Below the pieces are notes generated by a model. It saw nothing but the letters and a program-made list of their open reading frames with translations. It did no database searches and had not been told where the DNA came from. Shown piece after piece: positions 41,202-49,138 of a stretch of DNA of 64,000 nucleotides. Every line of letters starts with the position of its first letter. Position 1 is the stretch's first letter. The stretch comes from Myxococcales bacterium (GTDB taxonomy: Bacteria; Myxococcota_A; Bradymonadia; UBA7976; UBA1532). Location of the stretch: assembly GCA_020633555.1 (NCBI GenBank), contig JACKDL010000021.1, forward strand, positions 1 to 64,000. The letters are read 5' to 3'. Both the position numbers and the translations under genes were made by a program.

Positions 41202-41219
41202 CGTTGGATTTCGACAACG
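41202..41219. promoter_or_regulatory. Inverted repeat CGTTG-N8-CAACG (putative LysR box)
   Basis: Lies in the 100-nt gap between the LysR regulator and the DJ-1-like gene, next to an AT-rich stretch (41220-41265) likely to hold the promoter. Spacing and TTG/CAA ends fit a T-N11-A type LysR site. Confidence 0.45.
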
Positions 41220-41257
41220 GAACGCGATGAAAACTAAAGTTGCAAGATACGAAACAT

Positions 41258-42220
41258 TCAGAGGCGCCCGGTGGGATCCGTCGGGCTCAGCCAGCGGCGG
41301 GCCTCGGCCTGGGCCGGCCCCGCCTCCACGTCGGCCACCTGCTGCAGCCGGTCGCGCACCCAGCGGTGGGCGGGATCGGCGTCGTCGCGGGGGTGCCACA
41401 CCAGGCTGAGCACGAAGGGCGCCCACGGCAGGGGTGGCTCCAGGATCCGCAGGCCCAGCTCAGGTCCCAGCCGGCGCGCGATGCGCTCGGACACGGAGAG
41501 GATCCGGTCCGAGGCCGCGCACAGCTCCAGCCCCGCCCGAAAGAAGGGCACCGCCCGCACCACCCGCCGCGACAGGCCGCGCAGCGCAAGCTGCTCATCC
41601 ACGTAGCCGCCCGGGCGACCCCGCGGCGCCACCTGGATGTGGGGCAGTGCGGCGAACTCTGCCGCGGTGATCGTGTCGCCTACGGTGGGGTGGTCCTGGC
41701 GCACCACGCACACCAGCCGATCCGACAGCAGCGGCCGGGTGAGCAGCTCGGGGGGCAGCGTGCCGTAGATGCCGATGGCCAGATCCGTCTGCCCCGCCCG
41801 CAACCGCGCCCCATCGTCCACGGCGTTCGGCACCACCTGCAGCCGCAGCCCAGGCGCCTCGGCGGCCAGCGCCGTGTCCAGCGCCGCCCCCAGTACATGC
41901 CACACGTAGTCGGTAGCGCTCAGGGTCAAGGCGCGGTCGATCTGGGCCGGATCAAAGTCTTCGGGCGCGCGGAACACGGCCTGCGCCGCATCCAGCGCCG
42001 CGCGCACCGCCGGGCGCAGCGCCTCGGCCCGGGGGGTCCGCGCCATGCCGCGCCCCGAGCGCACCAGCAGGGGATCGCCCAGCCGCGCTCGCAGGCGGGC
42101 CAGGGCGTGGCTCATGGCGGGCGTCGACAGCCCGATCCGCCGGGCGGCGCCCGTCACGCTGCCCGTCTCCAGCAAGGCGTGCAGAGCGGCCAGCGCGGCC
42201 AGATCGCTGCCGTCGAGCAC
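41258..42220 (-). CDS. LysR-family transcriptional regulator
   Basis: 320 aa. N-terminal winged helix: LAALHALLETGSVTGAARRIGLSTPAMSHALARLRARLGDPLLVRSGRGM, a classic NodD/LeuO-like HTH including the SHALARLR recognition helix. The effector-binding domain occupies 90-300. Annotated from a GTG at 42220. It is 3 nt downstream of the exonuclease gene on the same strand and probably controls the DJ-1-like and NADP-binding genes downstream of it. The effector is unknown; oxidative or electrophile stress would fit the targets. Confidence 0.9.
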   Translation of the reverse strand: MLDGSDLAALAALHALLETGSVTGAARRIGLSTPAMSHALARLRARLGDPLLVRSGRGMARTPRAEALRPAVRAALDAAQAVFRAPEDFDPAQIDRALTLSATDYVWHVLGAALDTALAAEAPGLRLQVVPNAVDDGARLRAGQTDLAIGIYGTLPPELLTRPLLSDRLVCVVRQDHPTVGDTITAAEFAALPHIQVAPRGRPGGYVDEQLALRGLSRRVVRAVPFFRAGLELCAASDRILSVSERIARRLGPELGLRILEPPLPWAPFVLSLVWHPRDDADPAHRWVRDRLQQVADVEAGPAQAEARRWLSPTDPTGRL

Positions 42221-42223
42221 GGC

Positions 42224-43033
42224 TCAGAACAGGCCCATCTGCTCGACCTGGCCAAGCTGGCGCTTCACCAGCCGGCGGGCCTCGTCGGTGAGGTTGGGGC
42301 GCCCCCCCAGCCACTTCAGGAAGTCCTCGTCGGCCTCGGCCAGCGCCACGCCCGTGTGCTTGCCGATCCCGATGCGCAGGGTCTCGCCGTCCTTGCGGTC
42401 GCGGAACAGCGCCCGACCCAGCTCGGCCTCCTCTGCCTTCATGCGCGCGATGAGATCCTGCTGGCGCTGGAAGGCCGCCTCGACGTCGTCGGGGATGAGC
42501 CCGGCCTCCACCATGCGCAGCAACAGCAGCCCCACGGCCAGGCTGTCGGCGTCGGCCGTGTGGGCCCGGTCGTCGGGCAGGGTCACCCCGTACAGCTCGG
42601 CCACCAGGGCCAGCTTCCGCGAGCGGATGTCGCGGTGGTGCCAGTTGGCGAACACGAAGGGATCCAGGCTGCGCGGCAGCGACCAGCCCAGGTCATGGCG
42701 AGTGTTCTCGGCGTTGATGATCCGCGCGTCGAACCACAGGATGTTGTAGCCCACCACCACGGGGTTCAGCTCGTCCAGGTGGCGCTTGAACTTCGCCGCC
42801 ACCTCGGGCCAGGCCGGCGCGTGCTCCACGTCCTCGTTGCGGATGCCGTGCACGTTGCTGGCCGACGCCGGGATGTAGCGGTCGGGGTTCACCAGCGCCC
42901 GCAGCCCCGGCGGGTGGTACGCCCCCGCCAGCAGGTACGCCCCGCCCAGCTCGATGATGCGGTCCTCGTTGACGTCCGTGCCGGTGGTCTCGGTGTCGAT
43001 GGCCAGGATCAGCGTGCGCGACAGGGCCGGCAT
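42224..43033 (-). CDS. DnaQ-like 3'-5' exonuclease
   Basis: 269 aa from ATG 43033 with GGAGG at 6-nt spacing. Exo I motif AIDTETTGTDVNEDRIIELGG, Exo II around GYNILWFDARIINAE, Exo III RAHTADADSLAVG (DEDDh type with His). N-terminal exonuclease domain is 5-185; the C-terminal 80 residues (LTDEARRLVKRQLGQVEQM) are basic and helical and end in a QMGLF tail. This could be a beta-clamp-binding motif variant, but that is speculative. It resembles the DNA polymerase III epsilon-related exonucleases; role in proofreading versus repair unknown. Confidence 0.9.
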   Translation of the reverse strand: MPALSRTLILAIDTETTGTDVNEDRIIELGGAYLLAGAYHPPGLRALVNPDRYIPASASNVHGIRNEDVEHAPAWPEVAAKFKRHLDELNPVVVGYNILWFDARIINAENTRHDLGWSLPRSLDPFVFANWHHRDIRSRKLALVAELYGVTLPDDRAHTADADSLAVGLLLLRMVEAGLIPDDVEAAFQRQQDLIARMKAEEAELGRALFRDRKDGETLRIGIGKHTGVALAEADEDFLKWLGGRPNLTDEARRLVKRQLGQVEQMGLF

Positions 43034-43088
43034 GGGCGTCCTCCAGGGGCAGGGGGCCGGCGAAGCTAGCACGGCGGGCGGGGGCGGG

Positions 43089-44906
43089 CTACCGGTCCGC
43101 CAGCGCGTGCCCGTCCACCCGGATCTGGGCCAGGAAGTAGGTGGGCAGGCAGGCGCCCTCGTCGCCGGGCAGCCCCGGAACGCGGGCGCAGAGGTAGTCC
43201 TCGCGGCAGGGGTTCGCCCGGTCGCAGTGGGCCAGCCAGGTGGGGCGCGAGCTGTCGGCGATGCACGCCGCGAAGGGCTTGCCCAGCCGCGCCAGGCAGT
43301 GGGTGAAGCCGCCGAACAGCGCGCCCCCGTCGAAGGGCACCGGGCCGCACACCGCGTCGCCCTGCCGGGCCCCGTAGGCGTCGCAGGGTGCGTGACACAT
43401 GCCACCCGGGAAGCCGTTGCCGCTGGTGGCGCCCTCGGGATCCGGCCCCGCGCACGCCAGCCGATCCCGCAGGCGCACCCGGTCGGGGGCCTTGCTCTTG
43501 CTGGGCACCAGCGTGGCCTGCTCGGTCAGGCCCCCGGGCGGCACCGGCGCGGCGTGGCCGCAGACCCCCAACGCATCACCCAGCGTGTCATGGCAGACCA
43601 GCCCCGCATCGCACCCCCAGGTCTTGAAGGTGGGGTCGTCCCCCAACCCGCACGGCGCCCCCATGGCTCCGCCGCCGGTGCGCTCGGCGAAGGGCCGCGG
43701 CACGGCGTAGGCCTCGCCCCGGGCCGTCGCCTCCAGGAACCCGCGGCGCCACCCCAGCTCGCCCTGCAGGTGCCGGCTGAAGGGCACCGCCACCTCGTTC
43801 CAACGGCCCTGCGGATCCTGCGCCTCGCCCAGCAGGTGGAAGCCCGCCAGGCTGCCGCTCTGGTGGCAGCCCTTGCAGCTCATGGTCTCCAGCCGCCGCA
43901 GGGCGCCGGCCGCGGATCTCACCAGCTCGCCTTCGAACTTCACCTTGCGAAACAAGCGGTTGGCGGGCCCAAGCACCTTGCGATACGGCCGGTTTGCCGC
44001 CCGGGGCACCCCCCGCGGGGCCACCGACACCGAGCGGCGCGCCAAGAACTCGTCGGGCAGCACCAACAGCCCGCTGTCGATCTCTCCCGGCCGCGCGCGC
44101 AGGTAGCGCCGCAGCGCCTCCCGGCGGGCGCCGTCCAGCGTCACGGTGGGCGTGTTCTCCAACGTGCCCACCTGCAGGCGCGCCGGTCGCCCGTCCGGCC
44201 CGGGCTGGGCGCGGAAGACCCGCAGGACGTAGCCCGCGTGGCCGCCCAGATCCGGCCGCACCCCGCTGGGGATCCGCACGCTCTGCAGGTTCGTCTCGAC
44301 GCGCTCTACGGTCCGAGGCGCCGCCAGGGGCCCTGACAAGAGCGCCTGGGCTCGGTCGGGGGCCCCCTCCACGGCCAGCCAGCGCGCTGCCACGCCGGCG
44401 CAGCCCGCCTCGCCCGGCGCCGGATCCTGCGGCAGCACTACGTTCAGGGTCATGGGCAACCGCGACGCCGCAGCGCCCGCCGTGTAGGCCAGCCGGTAGA
44501 TCAGGCGCCGCTCGCCGCAGCCCCCCGCCCGCACGTGCTTGCGATCCAGCCGGTTCACCACGGCCACCAGCTCGAAGCGCGCCCGGGCGTCCTTCAGCCA
44601 GCCCACGTCGAAGGCCCGGTGGGCGTGGCCGAACCCCACCCCGCTGCGCGGATCACGCGCCGCCAGCAGGTCCTGGTCCTTGCTCAGCAGGGTCACCAGG
44701 TCGCGGTAGGCGGGGCTGCTCGCGAACAGCGCCGCGGCGTCCGCGCCGTCGCCCCCCAGCACCCCGCCCAGGTCCAGCCCGGCGGCCTCCAGCGCCACCA
44801 GGGTGGCGGGCTCGGTGATCACCAACGCGGCGTCCGGCACCGCAGCGGGTGTCGTCGGGGCCACGACCTGGGCCAGGCCGGCCAACGCGATCAGGGTGTG
44901 CAGCAT
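43089..44906 (-). CDS. Secreted cysteine-rich protein with one c-type heme motif, function unknown
   Basis: 605 aa. Signal peptide 1-20. Residues 25-290 are helical and beta mixed (FELVAVVNRLDRKHV, LPMTLNVVLPQ). A single CxxCH at about residue 346 (METMSCKGCHQSGS-like context) would bind one covalent heme. The C-terminal third holds many cysteines (about 20), with CGLGDDPTFKTWGCDAGLVCH and similar EGF-like spacing. Similar long one-heme proteins with CKGCHQS near the middle occur in Myxococcota and Planctomycetes but have no agreed function. Eighteen nt separate it from the M50 peptidase gene upstream. Confidence 0.7.
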   Translation of the reverse strand: MLHTLIALAGLAQVVAPTTPAAVPDAALVITEPATLVALEAAGLDLGGVLGGDGADAAALFASSPAYRDLVTLLSKDQDLLAARDPRSGVGFGHAHRAFDVGWLKDARARFELVAVVNRLDRKHVRAGGCGERRLIYRLAYTAGAAASRLPMTLNVVLPQDPAPGEAGCAGVAARWLAVEGAPDRAQALLSGPLAAPRTVERVETNLQSVRIPSGVRPDLGGHAGYVLRVFRAQPGPDGRPARLQVGTLENTPTVTLDGARREALRRYLRARPGEIDSGLLVLPDEFLARRSVSVAPRGVPRAANRPYRKVLGPANRLFRKVKFEGELVRSAAGALRRLETMSCKGCHQSGSLAGFHLLGEAQDPQGRWNEVAVPFSRHLQGELGWRRGFLEATARGEAYAVPRPFAERTGGGAMGAPCGLGDDPTFKTWGCDAGLVCHDTLGDALGVCGHAAPVPPGGLTEQATLVPSKSKAPDRVRLRDRLACAGPDPEGATSGNGFPGGMCHAPCDAYGARQGDAVCGPVPFDGGALFGGFTHCLARLGKPFAACIADSSRPTWLAHCDRANPCREDYLCARVPGLPGDEGACLPTYFLAQIRVDGHALADR

Positions 44907-44924
44907 GGGCCCAGCCTGCGGGAT

Positions 44925-45800
44925 TCAGCCGCGCCCCGCCACCCGCACCCGGTCCAGGGCCGCCGCGTACAGCGCCGCCGCCACCCCCTCGGCGTCGCGC
45001 CGACAGGCCTGCAGGTGGAGCAGGGCCGCGCCCCGATCCCCCGCGGCCGCCAGCGCCAGCCCGTAGGTGATCTGCAGGTCCACGGCCTCGGGGAACTGCA
45101 CCACCAAAGGGGCCAGGGCGTCGCGGGCGGTGTGGGGCCGCCCCGCCGCCAGATCCTGCTCGGCCGCCTTCACCGTCGGCGCGGCCATCAGGCGCGCGAA
45201 GTGGGCGTCGGGCATGAAGGGGCTGCGCAGCGCGCCCGCCCCGTCCGTCCACTGCCCCGTGGGCGTGGTGAAGGGCAGCAGGTTCAAGCCCGCGCCCCAC
45301 AGGGCCGCCGCGCACACCGCCTGCGCCGCCACCCCCGCGTAGGTCGCCTGCTTGCTCAGCAGCTCACCGGGCCCGACGGCCAGCGCGATCGCGCCGATCA
45401 CCGCCAGCTCGGCCAAGGGCCCGGCCAGGTAGATGCAAGTGCTGGCCAGCCGCGCGCCCTCCACCCGGGCCGGCACCGGCAGCACATGGCCCGCCAGCGG
45501 CCAAAGGCGGATCTCCACCTGAGTCTCGCCGACGGCGAAGCGCGCCACCCGCGGCCCCAGCCCCACCGCCACCTCGATGACCCGCCAGCCGAAGGCCCGC
45601 GCCACCAGCGCGTGCCCCAGCTCGTGCAGGGCGGTCAGCGGCAGCCAGGCCGCCAGCAACACCACCGCGCCGAACCGCGCCGGCCCAAAGTCGCGCAGCA
45701 CCGACCAGCCGAAAAGGCCGACCAGCGCCGCCGAGAACAGCCACAGAAACAGGCGATCGCCCCCGGTCGCCGGGGGCGGCGCGGGGGCCAGAGGATCCAA
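44925..45800 (-). CDS. M50-family membrane zinc metallopeptidase
   Basis: 291 aa. About four TM helices in the first 190 residues; HELGHALVARAF provides the zinc ligands (HExxH), and a later NLLPFTTPTGQWTDGAG replaces the usual LNLLPxxPLDGG loop with its Asp ligand. The C-terminal 100 residues are soluble and helical, with a TPR-like rhythm (ARDALAPLVVQFPEAVDLQITYGLALAAAGDRGAAL). No PDZ domain. Such proteins cleave within the membrane (SpoIVFB/RseP-like) but the substrate is unknown. Ends 18 nt before the mono-heme protein gene. Confidence 0.8.
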   Translation of the reverse strand: MDPLAPAPPPATGGDRLFLWLFSAALVGLFGWSVLRDFGPARFGAVVLLAAWLPLTALHELGHALVARAFGWRVIEVAVGLGPRVARFAVGETQVEIRLWPLAGHVLPVPARVEGARLASTCIYLAGPLAELAVIGAIALAVGPGELLSKQATYAGVAAQAVCAAALWGAGLNLLPFTTPTGQWTDGAGALRSPFMPDAHFARLMAAPTVKAAEQDLAAGRPHTARDALAPLVVQFPEAVDLQITYGLALAAAGDRGAALLHLQACRRDAEGVAAALYAAALDRVRVAGRG

Positions 45801-45806
45801 GGCCGA

Positions 45807-46748
45807 TCAGCCCAGGATGAAGGGGTGGGCGCCCTGGCCCGGCGAGCTCAGCTCAGCCACGCGGATGCCGTGCACCAGCTCGATGCTGGGCCGGGCGTCC
45901 GCCAGGCCGTAGCCGCCGCCGCCCAGCACGTCCTCGTAGACCTTGGTGTGCAGGTCGTCGAAGCCCGTGGAGAAGTCGAACTCGCCCAGGTCGCCCATGC
46001 TCAGACCGCGGTAGGCGTGCTTGCCGCTGGCCAGCCAGCCGTCGGGCAGGTCATTGACGTTCACCGACAGGAACCAGCGCACCCGGGCCCGCTCCAGCTC
46101 CAGCACCCCGGCCACACGGTCGTCCGCGCGCACGTGCACCTTGCTGGCCTCGACCCCGCCGAACAGCCACAGCAGCATGTCGAAGAAGTGGATCCCGATG
46201 TTGGCCGCCAGGCTGCCCGACTTGGCCGGATCGCCCTTCCACGAGTGGTGGTACCAGGGGCCGCGCCGAGTGATGTAGGTCAGCGTCAGCTCGTGCTTCT
46301 GCCCCGCCGGCGTCTGCTCGATCTGCGCCTTCAGCCGCTGCACCTCGTCGTGCAGGCGTAGCTGGAGCACCGTGTAGATCTTCTTGCCAAACTCATCCTC
46401 GAGCTCGGCGAGCTGGTCGATGTTCCACGGGCTGAGCACAAGCGGCTTCTCGCAGATGGCGTCCGCGTGCACGCGCATGGCCAGCCGGCAGTGGGCATCG
46501 TGCAGGTAGTTCGGCGAGCAGATGCTCACGTAGTCCACCCCGCCGTCCCGCCGCCGCATCTTCTCCAGGTGGCGATCGAAACGCTCCACCTCGGTGAAGA
46601 ACCGGCAGTCCGGGAAGTAACGGTCGAGGATCCCCACCCCGTCGTACGGGTCGCAGGCCGCCACCAGTTGGTGGCCCGTGTCGTGGATCGCCCTCATGTG
46701 GCGCGGGGCGACGTAGCCCGCCGCCCCCAGCATCGCGAATCGCTTCAT
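45807..46748 (-). CDS. wbpB: Gfo/Idh/MocA oxidoreductase, WbpB/WlbA-like UDP-GlcNAcA 3-dehydrogenase
   Basis: 313 aa from ATG 46748 with GAGGCGAGG upstream. NAD-binding MKRFAMLGAAGYVAPRHMRAI, then VDYVSICSPNYLHDAH and ICEKPLVLSPWNID, match UDP-N-acetyl-2-amino-2-deoxyglucuronate 3-dehydrogenases (EC 1.1.1.335), which make the 3-keto intermediate of ManNAc3NAcA-type sugars in O-antigens. The partners WbpE (aminotransferase) and WbpD (acetyltransferase) are not adjacent, although the next gene upstream on the same strand is GNAT-like. Assignment to this subfamily is strong by sequence pattern; the pathway is incomplete here. Confidence 0.85.
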   Translation of the reverse strand: MKRFAMLGAAGYVAPRHMRAIHDTGHQLVAACDPYDGVGILDRYFPDCRFFTEVERFDRHLEKMRRRDGGVDYVSICSPNYLHDAHCRLAMRVHADAICEKPLVLSPWNIDQLAELEDEFGKKIYTVLQLRLHDEVQRLKAQIEQTPAGQKHELTLTYITRRGPWYHHSWKGDPAKSGSLAANIGIHFFDMLLWLFGGVEASKVHVRADDRVAGVLELERARVRWFLSVNVNDLPDGWLASGKHAYRGLSMGDLGEFDFSTGFDDLHTKVYEDVLGGGGYGLADARPSIELVHGIRVAELSSPGQGAHPFILG

Positions 46749-46851
46749 GTCCCTCGCCTCGAGTCGAGCCGGCGCATCATGCGCGGCTTCGACCCCGCAG
46801 GCCAAGCGGCTGTGCCAATTTCACCGGACTGCCCCGCCGCGCGGCCACCCG

Positions 46852-47850
46852 TCAGACCCGCGCCCACCAGCCGCCCGGGCTGGGCACCAGGCTCAGCGTC
46901 ACCGTCTGCAGCCCCGGCTCGCTCCAGCGGTGCTTGTAGGGCATGTCGGTGCCCAGGTCGTACACCCCCACCCCCTCGCGGCACAGCCCCTGGATCATGG
47001 CGAACTGCGCGAGGTTGCCGGGCGCGAAGGCCCGGAATCGATCGTCGAAGCTCACCTGCAGCCCGCGGTACGTCGGCCCAAACAACCCGCCGACGCAGAA
47101 GGCCACGTCCTGGCCATCGCGGGTGATCAGCGCCGCCCGCAGGGCGTTGCGGCGGGCCAGCCGGGGCATCATCAGCCGGTAGAACTCGCGGGCGGCCCCC
47201 TCGTTCACCCCCTGCCCGCTCAGCCCCTTCCACGACGCCCCCTCCAGCGCCATGACCCGGGTGAACAGCGCCGCCGGATCCGCCACGCGGGTCAGATACT
47301 GGTGCCGGAAGCCCTCGGCCTCGGCCTTGCGCCACGCCCGCCGGAGCTCGGCGCGGAACTTCGCCGACCTTCGCCCCAGGAAGCCGTCCACCCCGCCGGC
47401 CAGATCCGCCACCCGCCGATCGCAAGGTGGCCCCAGCCCCAGCCGGTATCGCCGCCCGAAGCGCCGCAGCGCCGCCGTCCACAGGGCCCCGCCCCGCACG
47501 ATGCCCGAGAGGAACACCCCGTGGGCGGCCGGCTCGGCCTCGGCCAGCATGGCGTCCAGCAGGGCCATCAGCCCCTCGGCGTCGGGCCCCGCGAAGGGCG
47601 CCGCCAGGCCCCAACCGGCCTCAAGAGGCGCCACCGCCCGCCCACCGGTGACCTCGATCTGCATCAAGGCCACCGTGCCCACGCCGGGCTCCGTTCGCAC
47701 AAAAGGCTGCGCCTCGGGCGCGAAGGCCGCGCGAGCGGGCTGCACCCAGTCCAACGCCGAGCAGAAGTGGTCGATCTCGGGCGTACGGGCCACCGCCGCG
47801 TCGAAGGCGGCCTGCTGGGCGTCCAGCCCGTCAAAGGTCAGCCAGGGCAT
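46852..47850 (-). CDS. GNAT/FemAB-like acyltransferase (BioF2-like domain)
   Basis: 332 aa from ATG 47850 (weak ribosome-binding site). Two GNAT-like halves: 1-150 and 155-330, the latter with KFRAELRRAWRKAEAEGF, EGASWKGLSGQGVNE, then DGQDVAFCVGGLFGPTYRGLQVSFDDRFRAFAPGNLAQF and DLGTDMPYKHRW. This is the acetyltransferase_6 (CelD/BioF2-like) group found in polysaccharide and exopolysaccharide clusters. It could acylate an amino sugar made through the neighbouring WbpB-like enzyme, but that is inference. The opposite strand starts a pseudouridine synthase 63 nt away. Confidence 0.78.
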   Translation of the reverse strand: MPWLTFDGLDAQQAAFDAAVARTPEIDHFCSALDWVQPARAAFAPEAQPFVRTEPGVGTVALMQIEVTGGRAVAPLEAGWGLAAPFAGPDAEGLMALLDAMLAEAEPAAHGVFLSGIVRGGALWTAALRRFGRRYRLGLGPPCDRRVADLAGGVDGFLGRRSAKFRAELRRAWRKAEAEGFRHQYLTRVADPAALFTRVMALEGASWKGLSGQGVNEGAAREFYRLMMPRLARRNALRAALITRDGQDVAFCVGGLFGPTYRGLQVSFDDRFRAFAPGNLAQFAMIQGLCREGVGVYDLGTDMPYKHRWSEPGLQTVTLSLVPSPGGWWARV

Positions 47851-47913
47851 ACGGGCAGAATGCCCCAACCGACGGCCTCGCCGCGACGGGTCCAGCGTGC
47901 TACCCCTGCGCCC

Positions 47914-48816
47914 GTGTACGACTCGGCCCTGCACCACATCCCCGACGATCCGCCCGTCCTCACCTGGACCTGGATCACCGATCGCGCCCTGGACCTGCGC
48001 CGGCCGCCACCCCAGACGGGCCTGGACGCCGCGGCCTGGGACGCCGTGCGCCACCACGGCGGCCTGTGGGTGAACGGTCACCCCGCCGCCGAACGCTGCG
48101 ACGCCGGCAGCCGCATTCAGGTGTACGCCTTCGGCGCGTCCCCGCCCGCGCTCTCTCAGGTGCCGCTGAAGATCCTGCTCGACCGCGACGGCGTGGTGGC
48201 CGTGGACAAGCCCTCGGGCCTGTCCACCCAGCGCACCCGGGCCAGCGCCCACCGCTGCCTGCAGGCCATGCTCATCGACCGCCTGGGCGACCCGGGCCTG
48301 CGGGCGGTGCACCGCCTGGACCGCGCCACCAGCGGCGTGGTGCTGTTCGCGCGCACCAAAGCCGCCACCCAGGCCCTGCACGCCCAGTTCCGCGGCCGCA
48401 CCGTGCAGAAACGCTACCTGGCGGTGGTCGCCCCGCCCCCCGCGGAAGACGCCTTCGAGGTGGACGCCCCCCTGGCGCGCGCCCCGACCCCGCAGGACGC
48501 CCCGGCCCACCTGGTGATGGCCGTGAGCGACGCCCCCGACGCCCAGCCCAGCCACACCCGCTTCGAGGTCGCCGGCCGCCGCGACGACCGCGCCGTCGTC
48601 CGCGCCCTGCCCGTCACCGGCCGCACCCACCAGATCCGGGTCCACCTGGCCCACGCCGGCCACCCCATCCTGGGCGACGACCTGTACGGCGATCCCACCA
48701 CCGCGCCCCGCCTGCTCCTGCACGCCGAACGCCTGGACGTGACCGTGGGCGGTCGCCCGACCGTGCTCCACGCCCCCGCCCCCCGCTGCTTCAGCCTGTG
48801 GGCCCGCCTGGACTAG
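47914..48816 (+). CDS. RluA-family 23S/tRNA pseudouridine synthase
   Basis: 300 aa from a GTG at 47914 (no clear ribosome-binding site, so the start is uncertain). Catalytic Asp in AVHRLDRATSGVVLFARTK, preceded by VDKPSGLSTQ, and C-terminal GRTHQIRVHLAHAGHPILGDDLYG. N-terminal 1-80 resembles an S4-like region (HHGGLWVNGHPAAERCDAGSRIQVY). It isomerises uridine in rRNA or tRNA; the exact target base is not predictable from sequence. The next 320 nt are non-coding and hairpin-rich. Confidence 0.88.
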   Translation: MYDSALHHIPDDPPVLTWTWITDRALDLRRPPPQTGLDAAAWDAVRHHGGLWVNGHPAAERCDAGSRIQVYAFGASPPALSQVPLKILLDRDGVVAVDKPSGLSTQRTRASAHRCLQAMLIDRLGDPGLRAVHRLDRATSGVVLFARTKAATQALHAQFRGRTVQKRYLAVVAPPPAEDAFEVDAPLARAPTPQDAPAHLVMAVSDAPDAQPSHTRFEVAGRRDDRAVVRALPVTGRTHQIRVHLAHAGHPILGDDLYGDPTTAPRLLLHAERLDVTVGGRPTVLHAPAPRCFSLWARLD

Positions 48817-49138
48817 CGATCCGGCCGGGCGACCCCCCCCTCCACCCCCGCCCGCTGGACCGCCAAACTCGGGCCGAAGGCCCGAGGTGCCAGGCGCGGG
48901 CTCGCCCGTGCGACCCGGAGCAAGGAGGAGGGCGCCCGGACCGAGGGCGAAGCCCGAGGGAGGACGCACCGACGACGCGGCGGAGGTGTCGCCCGCAGGG
49001 CAGGCCGCGCAGCGGCCACGCCCGAAGGGCCGGCATGGGGAGGGGAGCCGGCGCCAGCCGGCTGTTGGGGAGGGGTCCGGCCCCTCCCCAGCGAGGGCGC
49101 AGCCCGAGCGAGCTAGCGAGCCCGCAGGGCGAGCGGAG
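48817..49138. repeat. Hairpin-rich non-coding region with GCCC-GNA-GGGC elements
   Basis: No gene is visible in this 322-nt gap between convergent genes. It holds a cluster of small inverted repeats with a 3-nt GAA or GCA loop. The best is CTCGGGCC-GAA-GGCCCGAG at 48868-48886; five shorter four-base-pair copies lie at 48945-48955, 48991-49001, 49020-49030, 49095-49105 and 49120-49130. A 9-bp hairpin at 49067-49089 follows the same theme. The cluster resembles REP-like palindromes of GC-rich genomes. Confidence 0.55.
49067..49089. terminator. Strong hairpin, probable terminator
   Basis: Perfect 9-bp stem GGGGAGGGG/CCCCTCCCC with a TCCGG loop, between the convergent pseudouridine synthase and papain-like lipoprotein genes. 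Probably terminates the minus-strand lipoprotein gene, whose stop is 50 nt away. Confidence 0.45.
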
